Assembly (NCBI RefSeq): GCF_049341065.1
Contig: NZ_JBMPIX010000005.1
Location: forward strand, 186,001-250,000
Origin: Pacificoceanicola sp049341065
GTDB taxonomy: Bacteria > Pseudomonadota > Alphaproteobacteria > Rhodobacterales > Rhodobacteraceae
DNA length: 64,000 bases
Direction of reading: 5' to 3'
In this document: one piece after another, positions 58,454 through 64,000 of the stretch
Layout: every line of letters starts with the position of its first letter
How positions within the stretch are numbered: the first letter of the stretch is position 1
Translations under genes and position numbers: made by a program
The notes under the pieces: model-generated
Told to the model about the DNA's origin: nothing
The model's input: only the letters and a program-made list of their open reading frames with translations
Databases searched by the model: none

Positions 58454-59124
58454 CTACGAGTTTGAATTTGCCCTGCGCTTTGAACTCGGTGGGGAGCAAT
58501 TCGGAATGAACCAACCAATAAGACGCTTCCTGCAAGCGCATCAGCGAGCGATCTCCATCGCCGATGCTGTGTTCGGCAATGTTACAAACGTACAAGCCTT
58601 CATAAATTGTTGGGGAAATAGCAAAGGGCCTGCACCTGATTGCAGCCGTCTAAACTAGGTACTGCCAAAGGTAGGACGCGGTGATTTCAAAGAGTTCAAG
58701 CGGAGGGGTGTCGATGAAGTTGAGCGTGAGTTCTGGCACGTGGCCCCGATAACTGACGGCCTGCAGAAAACTGAATTACTCTGGTTAGATATCGCAAACG
58801 AAATGCCCGTCGAACCTGCCTCGCATGGCTACAGCATATGGTTGGTTGATTTCGAGCGTGAAGTCATCCTTCACGCATATGATGACCGGGGCCTGGATGT
58901 CATCAGCACGAAGAAAGCTGCTTTGCTGCCGCTGTACGAAGAATTCGCTGATTGGTTGCTCGACTATGATCGCGAAAAAATGGACGCATCTTCAAAACCT
59001 CTTGGCGCAGGATTCCGCCCCTATCCGCAACTGACCCCATATGGGACAGTTTAACTTTGCGCGTACATTCGATAGTCTCATAATATGCATTATGTTAATT
59101 ATTGACTGATAACACATTGTCTTA

Positions 59125-60678
59125 TCAATCAGGCCAGCCAGCAGCGCGGTCCATGACCTGACTGGCATCCGGAGCTTCTCCGGCCCAAGCGACAAAATGA
59201 TCAGGCCGAACCAGAACAAGTGGTGCGTCCCATGCTTTCTGGGCTGCATCGCTCATTTTCAGCACCTGAAGCGGAATCTCGCGGGCCTGCGCAGCTGCCA
59301 CGAACCCTGAGTCGGTGCCATCGGCGGATAGCAAGGTAAACCCCGGTCCCAGTGCTTCGAACACGCCGTGCCCGTCAGCAAGGGTTTGCGGTGCCAGATG
59401 GTGGCCGGCCCGTGCCTTCATCTGGTGTTCACCACGCGCCGAGGGTGCGCCCGGTCCGCCAATGACCGGCGAGCCTTCGTAATTCGGCTCAAAGGCATCC
59501 ACTTCTGCGTTGTTCAAGTTGCGTCCGTACCAATGGTCTGGAAAATCCGGGTCGGCGGGCTTGTGACGCCGCAGAAAGGCGCGGTCATCGGTGATATAGC
59601 GTTCGATGAAATCCCGCCCGGTAGAGGCGAAAACAGGCTGGCGTTCGGCGCTATAGCTGTCCAGCAGGTCCGGCCCGCCCCAGCCCTGAATCGTGGCAGC
59701 CAGTTTCCAACCAAGGTTGCGCGCGTCTTCAAAGCCGGTGTTGATTCCATAACCGCCGTATGGCGGATGCGAATGCGCCGCGTCCCCGGCAACTAAGGCG
59801 CGCCCGGCTTTGTAATTGCGCGCCACGGCCACCCGGAGATCCCAAAACCCTACATAGTCGAGATCAAAGTCAAAGGCCTGCCCAACCGCACGTTCCAACA
59901 TCGCCCCGAAATCAAAGCTGTCACGGTCAATGTCGCGTGGCACGGGCGCATGAAAAAACCAGCTGGTGCCGTGATCGACCCGCCCGAAAAACTGCCAGTA
60001 GCCGTCGAAATCAGGGTGGAGAACGCAATAGAATGCCTTGCCGGGATAGCGCTTTAGCAGTTCGTGCAACTGGGTCGAGCGAAAGACCAGCAGCGCCATC
60101 AACCGGCCGTGATCGTTCTGTTCTTCGTCGATACCCGCCGCACTGCGCAGGAACGACCGGCTACCATCGCAACCCACAACATAAGCGCCGCGCAAGACCC
60201 GCAGTCCCGGCCCCTCGGTTTCCGCGATGGTCAGCATCGCCCCCTTCGGCCCTTGATCCAGCGCAGTGCCCTGCCACCCATAAAACACCGTGACGGCTTC
60301 GAGTTCGGCCAGCCTGTCGCGCAGCACTTCTTCGGTCACGTATTGTGGCAGACGGGCGTTGGGGGCAGCGTAGAAATCTCGAACATGGGCGCGGTTCAGC
60401 CAGTCATAATGATAGTCGGTCAGCAAAGTGCCATAACAGGTCATCCCGCCGATGCCGCTGCCTTCGGGGATCGGAAAAGCCGCCCTCATCTGCTCTGCAC
60501 AATGCCAGGCCGCAAAATGTTCGCCGGTGCGCTGGGTCAGGTTCTGACCCTTGGGGATGCGCGGGATATCGCGGTTGCGTTCGACCAAAGCGACCCGAAG
60601 GCCCCGTTGCCCCAACTCGATCGCCAGCCCGGTTCCGACAGGACCACCGCCGTTGATCACCACATCATAATCAGCCAT
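59125..60678 (-). CDS. FAD-dependent aromatic-ring monooxygenase (PheA/TfdB-MhpA type)
   Basis: A 517-aa flavoprotein hydroxylase. FAD fold VVINGGGPVGTGLAIELGQRGLRV, a DG-type motif VVGCDGSRSFLRSAAGI, and the second FAD motif LVAGDAAHSHPPYGGYGINTGFEDARNLGWKLA. A C-terminal thioredoxin-like domain ends with LVRPDHFVAWAGEAPD, as in phenol-hydroxylase-like enzymes. It likely hydroxylates a phenolic or aromatic acid with NAD(P)H and oxygen. ATG 60678 overlaps the iclR-type gene by 8 nt. The 70-nt stretch beyond its stop (59055-59124) is AT-rich and featureless. Confidence 0.88.
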   Translation of the reverse strand: MADYDVVINGGGPVGTGLAIELGQRGLRVALVERNRDIPRIPKGQNLTQRTGEHFAAWHCAEQMRAAFPIPEGSGIGGMTCYGTLLTDYHYDWLNRAHVRDFYAAPNARLPQYVTEEVLRDRLAELEAVTVFYGWQGTALDQGPKGAMLTIAETEGPGLRVLRGAYVVGCDGSRSFLRSAAGIDEEQNDHGRLMALLVFRSTQLHELLKRYPGKAFYCVLHPDFDGYWQFFGRVDHGTSWFFHAPVPRDIDRDSFDFGAMLERAVGQAFDFDLDYVGFWDLRVAVARNYKAGRALVAGDAAHSHPPYGGYGINTGFEDARNLGWKLAATIQGWGGPDLLDSYSAERQPVFASTGRDFIERYITDDRAFLRRHKPADPDFPDHWYGRNLNNAEVDAFEPNYEGSPVIGGPGAPSARGEHQMKARAGHHLAPQTLADGHGVFEALGPGFTLLSADGTDSGFVAAAQAREIPLQVLKMSDAAQKAWDAPLVLVRPDHFVAWAGEAPDASQVMDRAAGWPD

Positions 60679-61429
60679 GTCCAACTTCCTCCAATTCCGC
60701 CAGCCGTGCCGAGACGTCCTGAGCCTGCGCCCGAACAGTTGCACGCAAATGCGCCAACTGGCTGGCGTTCAACCCCGCCTCATCGACGGTGAAACACAGC
60801 GCCGCCACGGGCGTGCCGCCGGGTTCCAGCAATGGAGCGGCGATGCCAACCACGCCCGGCGTCACCTCGCCATGCGCCACAGCAACGCCTTCGCGCCGGA
60901 CCCGGCGCAGCGTTGCACGGATTTCCTGCACCGTCTCGCCCGTACCTGTGCGCGCGAATTCGCCCAGGTTCTCGCCACCGATGGCCTCTTGTTCGCGTTT
61001 CGGCAGATGCGCCAGAATGACTCGCGAAATGGCCCCCCGCGCCAATGGCATCGGCCGACCCCGCGGATAGCTGGAACGCAGCCCCGGCGCTGAGCTTTCC
61101 GAGGCAACGCACAGGATGCGCCGGCCGTACCAGCGCGCCAGAAAGGCCGACCCGGGATGGGTCTGAGCCAACAGTCTCAAAGCGCCCTGCCCTGCCGCGA
61201 TCACCGGATCGGCGCGCTGCATGAGGTAATCCATCTCGGTCACCTTCGGCCCTAGCATGAAGCTGGCCCCCGAAGACATCAGCAGTCCAGCGTCGCGCAG
61301 GTTCTTGAGATAGCGATACAGCGTAGGGCGCGTGAACCCGGTGGCGGCCATCATGTCCTCGGCGGACCAGCGTGGACGGTCCTCGGAGAACAGACCCAGA
61401 ATGGTCAACAATCGGTCCGCAGCGTTCAT
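60671..61429 (-). CDS. IclR-family transcriptional regulator
   Basis: A 252-aa regulator with an N-terminal winged helix (ADRLLTILGLFSEDRPRWSAEDM, GFTRPTLYRYLKNLRDAGLL) and a C-terminal effector-binding domain (GSAFLARWYGRRILCVAS, GRPMPLARGAISRVILAHL, GVVGIAAPLLEPGGTPVAALCFTV). It sits between the transporter and the monooxygenase, coupled to both (ATGA at 61426-61429), so it probably senses the transported aromatic compound and controls its own operon. Confidence 0.9.
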   Translation of the reverse strand: MNAADRLLTILGLFSEDRPRWSAEDMMAATGFTRPTLYRYLKNLRDAGLLMSSGASFMLGPKVTEMDYLMQRADPVIAAGQGALRLLAQTHPGSAFLARWYGRRILCVASESSAPGLRSSYPRGRPMPLARGAISRVILAHLPKREQEAIGGENLGEFARTGTGETVQEIRATLRRVRREGVAVAHGEVTPGVVGIAAPLLEPGGTPVAALCFTVDEAGLNASQLAHLRATVRAQAQDVSARLAELEEVGHG

Positions 61430-63360
61430 GTCTGCGCCCCCGGATCAGGGACGCGCAGAGTTTCGCGTAGCATGAGGCCAGCGCCAAGAGCGGTTCCCAC
61501 CAGATCGGACCAGATACCGCCCGCAAAGGCCTCTGCCGGAACCAGCGCCAACAGCCCTGCAAGTGCAAAGCCAGCCCGCAACCCTGGGCTAAGCGGTCCG
61601 CGAAAGAACCCCGCCAGCGCCGCAGAGACCAGCCAGACGCCCATGGTCGCCGTGACCAGCGCCAAGGCGATGTCGAAAGGCGCGCCTTTCAGGATCAGCG
61701 TCGGCGAAAAGACAAACAGCACCGGGATCACATAGGCCGCCCAGCCAAAACGCATCGCCGCAAGTCCGGTTGCCATGGCGGGCGCGCGGGCAATCGTGGC
61801 CGCCGCAAAGGCCGCCAGCGCAATGGGCGGCGTAATCATCGACATCATGCCAAAATACAGTACGTACAGATGTGCGGCGATCGGCTCGACCCCCAGTTGG
61901 ATCAGCGCCGGGGCGACAAGCGCCGCCAGCAGTACGTAGACTCCCAAAGTTGGCAGACCCATGCCCAGCACGATGCAGACCAAAGCCGACAGGAGCAGAA
62001 GCCCGATCAGCGATCCGCCGCCCACCTGAACCAACAGGTAGGTCAGGTTGAAACTGAGGCCGGTGATGTTCAGCACCCCAATGACAAAACCGCTGGCCGC
62101 CGAGATCAGCAGGATATCCACCACCGCGCGCCCGGTGCGGGAAAATGCACCAAACAGGGCGCGCAGCCCCGGCCTGGTGCCGCCATAGCCCAGCACCAGC
62201 GATGTGCCCGCCAAAACCAGCGCCGCCCAAAGCGCCGCGCGCTCGGGTTGGTACCGTTGCCAGAACAGGAGGTAGATCAGCACGCCAAAGGCCAAAGCGA
62301 AATGCGCGCCCCGGGCGACCTGCCGGGCTTTGGGCATGTCTTCGGCCGGGATGGCGCGGATGCCCAGTCGGGCGGCCTCAAGATCAGCCTGAATGAAGAG
62401 CGCGACGTAATACAGCACCGCAGGCACCAGCGCGGCAAGCACCACCTGCGAATACGGCAAGGCCAGAAACTCGGCCATCAAGAATGCCGAGGCCCCCATC
62501 ACCGGCGGCATCAATTGCCCGCCTGTGCTGGCCACTGCCTCGATCGCCGCCGCCTTGTGCGCGGGATAGCCGTCTTTCTTGATCATCGGGATGGTGACCA
62601 CCCCGGTGCCCACGACATTCGCCACGGCGGACCCCGAGATTGACCCGAACAGCCCCGACGCCAGCACCGCGATCTTCATCGAGCCGCCGCGGAACCGCCC
62701 CATGCCCAGCATCGCCGCATCGGTAAAGAACAAGGTGCCCCCGGTAATTTCCAGCAGCACGCCAAACAGGATAAAGGCCACCACCACTGTTGCCGCCACC
62801 GACATGGGCAGTCCCAGAATGCCGTTTGAATCCACTGCCATGTAGCCCGACAGCATCTGCCAGTTCTGCGCACGCCCCTGAAGCCGCCCCGGAAAGACGT
62901 CACCGAAAAGGGCGTAAAGTAGAAACGCCAGAATGATCACTACCAAAGCCCAGCCGGTCGCCCGCCGCAAGGCCTCTAGCACCAGCACGATGGTGATCGC
63001 GCCCGGCAGCCACAATTCGGGCGGGCGGGCAAAGATCATCAACACCAGATCGGGATAACGGACCGCCAGATAACCTAGCGTCACCAGCCCCAACACGGCC
63101 AGCGCCACATCATACCAAGGCACACAGCGCCGCACCGCCAATCGCCGCCCCGGAAGCGTCAGAAAGGCCAGTGCCACGGTCAGAGCGAGCATCGCGGCAA
63201 ACAATTGTTGCGGATAAAGCGACAGCCCCAACGTGCGCTGGAAGGACAGCGCCCAACCCATGGCCAACAGCACGATCAGCGCCGCCAACACATCCGAAAG
63301 CACGCGCGCTGCGCCCTCGGGAAGGCCACTGGCCTTCCCGTTATCCATGGCACCCCGCAT
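61426..63360 (-). CDS. TAXI-TRAP transporter fused permease (4TM+12TM)
   Basis: A 644-aa membrane protein in which the small and large TRAP permease subunits are fused, as is normal for TAXI systems. Conserved blocks are GGTLFFTDAAMLGMGRFRGGSMKIAVLASGLFGSISGSAVANVVGTG, GGQLMPPVMGASAFLMAEFLALPY and LGMGLPTLGVYVLLAALVAPAL. It uses an ion gradient to import a carboxylate presented by the TAXI binding protein encoded upstream (8-nt gap). ATG 63360 or 63348 may start it. Confidence 0.92.
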   Translation of the reverse strand: MRGAMDNGKASGLPEGAARVLSDVLAALIVLLAMGWALSFQRTLGLSLYPQQLFAAMLALTVALAFLTLPGRRLAVRRCVPWYDVALAVLGLVTLGYLAVRYPDLVLMIFARPPELWLPGAITIVLVLEALRRATGWALVVIILAFLLYALFGDVFPGRLQGRAQNWQMLSGYMAVDSNGILGLPMSVAATVVVAFILFGVLLEITGGTLFFTDAAMLGMGRFRGGSMKIAVLASGLFGSISGSAVANVVGTGVVTIPMIKKDGYPAHKAAAIEAVASTGGQLMPPVMGASAFLMAEFLALPYSQVVLAALVPAVLYYVALFIQADLEAARLGIRAIPAEDMPKARQVARGAHFALAFGVLIYLLFWQRYQPERAALWAALVLAGTSLVLGYGGTRPGLRALFGAFSRTGRAVVDILLISAASGFVIGVLNITGLSFNLTYLLVQVGGGSLIGLLLLSALVCIVLGMGLPTLGVYVLLAALVAPALIQLGVEPIAAHLYVLYFGMMSMITPPIALAAFAAATIARAPAMATGLAAMRFGWAAYVIPVLFVFSPTLILKGAPFDIALALVTATMGVWLVSAALAGFFRGPLSPGLRAGFALAGLLALVPAEAFAGGIWSDLVGTALGAGLMLRETLRVPDPGAQT

Positions 63361-63367
63361 CAGAGCC

Positions 63368-64000
63368 TCAGTTCAGACCGACTTCTTCAAAGAACTTAAG
63401 CGCACCGGGATGAAACTCTGCAATGCCCGGATCACCCTTCATGTTCTCGGGCTTGAAGGCCCGCATCGGTGGAAAGGTTTCGCCCATGACCGCTGCGTGT
63501 TCGTACATCGCTTTGGCCATCTGGTATACCGCCTCGTCGGACGCGTCTGCATGGGTAAAGACCACCTGCGGGAAAGCGATATAGGTCGTATCCTCTAACA
63601 CGCCGGGCATCGCGCCGGCTTTCAGCTCCATGAAAAAAGCCGTGGGCCAGTGTTCGCGCGCCGCGGCAAGCGCGGCATCGCTGGCATCGCCAACGCCAAG
63701 CGCGCGCAGGCCCCCGACCGCGGCATCTGCTTCACGGACCTTGCCAGCGCCATGGGCAAAGATGAAGCCCACGGTATCGCCCGCCATAAAGGCATTGGCC
63801 CCCGCCACAACCGAGGCGACCGAGACCTGCTGAACGTCATCGCGCGTCAGCCCCGCCGTGGAATAGAACGCCGACAGCTGCGGCAGGATGGTGTTCTGCG
63901 CGGTATAGCCATCGGTCATTGGCTGGCCCTTGAGGTCCGCGACGCTCATGATGTCGCTGTCCTTGCGCACAAAGATCGCCTCGACCAATGGCTGAAGATG
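63368..64000 (-). CDS. TAXI-family TRAP transporter solute receptor (C-terminal part, truncated by window edge)
   Basis: The last roughly 210 residues of a periplasmic binding protein; the 5' end lies beyond 64000. Visible: VEAIFVRKDSDIMSVADLKGQP, GANAFMAGDTVGFIFAHGAGKVREAD, YIAFPQVVFTHADASDEAVYQMAKAMYEH and the C-terminal GDPGIAEFHPGALKFFEEVGL, the usual TAXI ending. The partner is the fused permease just downstream. The ligand is unknown but the operon suggests an aromatic or other organic acid. Confidence 0.88.
   Translation of the reverse strand, partial: HLQPLVEAIFVRKDSDIMSVADLKGQPMTDGYTAQNTILPQLSAFYSTAGLTRDDVQQVSVASVVAGANAFMAGDTVGFIFAHGAGKVREADAAVGGLRALGVGDASDAALAAAREHWPTAFFMELKAGAMPGVLEDTTYIAFPQVVFTHADASDEAVYQMAKAMYEHAAVMGETFPPMRAFKPENMKGDPGIAEFHPGALKFFEEVGLN

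Larger units (their letters stand above)
57119..59054 (+). pseudogene. DUF3885-like gene disrupted by the IS element and by an in-frame stop
   Basis: Removing the IS (57181-58450) and one copy of the ATT duplication joins 57119-57180 in frame to the sequence after the IS. The first part reads NWPDKLQRTFGLKTCLHGLF, then YEFEFALRFELGGEQ and RRFLQAHQRAISIADAVFGN. TAG at 58656-58658 interrupts, after which the same frame continues: EVEREFWHVAPITDG, HAYDDRGLDVIS, LLPLYEEFADWLLDYDREKMD, to TAA 59052-59054. The last blocks match what I know of DUF3885 proteins. No start codon is found at the 5' side (a TAG lies at 57116). The 3' part alone could still be read from GTG 58740 (104 aa). Confidence 0.6.

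Noticed and set aside
58413..58595. 60-aa minus-strand ORF at the right IS end
   Set aside because: It reads across the IS terminus into flanking DNA; the plus-strand frame of the same region shows DUF3885-like sequence, which explains it better.

Overview
The window is a high-GC alphaproteobacterial segment, best matched to the Roseobacter group of the Rhodobacteraceae. Its core, about 11386-57035, is a complete photosynthesis gene cluster (PGC) of roughly 45.6 kb. It encodes bacteriochlorophyll a synthesis, a spheroidene-type carotenoid pathway ending in CrtA (ketocarotenoid), the reaction centre with a bound tetrahaem cytochrome, LH1, assembly factors and the regulators PpaA and PpsR. The only Mg-protoporphyrin cyclase present is the oxygen-dependent AcsF, with a BciE-like partner. 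No bchE, pufX or pucBA is seen. This suggests an aerobic anoxygenic phototroph. The species is not asserted.

Left flank (1-11353): the end of a MacAB-type efflux operon (minus strand). Next is a tightly coupled four-gene operon: acyl-CoA synthetase, fused E1 alpha/beta 2-oxoacid dehydrogenase, E2 acyltransferase and acyl carrier protein. Then come a lipoprotein cytochrome c behind an FNR-type box, a hybrid histidine kinase whose PAS domain keeps the FixL haem ligands, and a copper P-type ATPase behind a CueR-type promoter.

PGC layout: bchO-bchD-bchI-crtA (-) / crtI-crtB-tspO (+) / crtC-crtD (-) / crtE-crtF-bchC-bchX-(52-aa ORF)-bchY-(24-aa ORF)-bchZ-pufQ-pufB-pufA-pufL-pufM-pufC-dxs (+) / cycA, hemA-puhE-acsF-bciE-puhC-puhB-puhA-lhaA-bchM-bchL-bchH-bchB-bchN-bchF (-) / ppaA-ppsR-bchG-bch2-bchP-idi (+). 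Most junctions are ATGA-type overlaps, implying long translationally coupled superoperons. Ten perfect TGT-N12-ACA (PpsR/CrtJ) boxes occur at the five intergenic control points crtA/crtI, crtD/crtE, crtF-bchC, bchF/ppaA and ppsR-bchG, so the repressor encoded here probably controls the cluster in response to oxygen and light.

Right flank (57036-64000): the PGC ends abruptly at idi. It is followed by a helix-turn-helix transposase-like remnant and an intact IS3-family element (57181-58450, imperfect 27-bp ends, 3-bp target duplication). The element sits inside a DUF3885-like gene that also carries an in-frame stop. After that is a minus-strand operon for a TAXI-TRAP transporter, an IclR regulator and a FAD aromatic monooxygenase, which runs off the window.

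No rRNA, tRNA or CRISPR array was recognised. Several start codons (crtC, crtD, crtI, bchG) are unresolved, and some coincide with operator or promoter elements; these are the most unusual local signals besides the small bridging ORFs around bchY.
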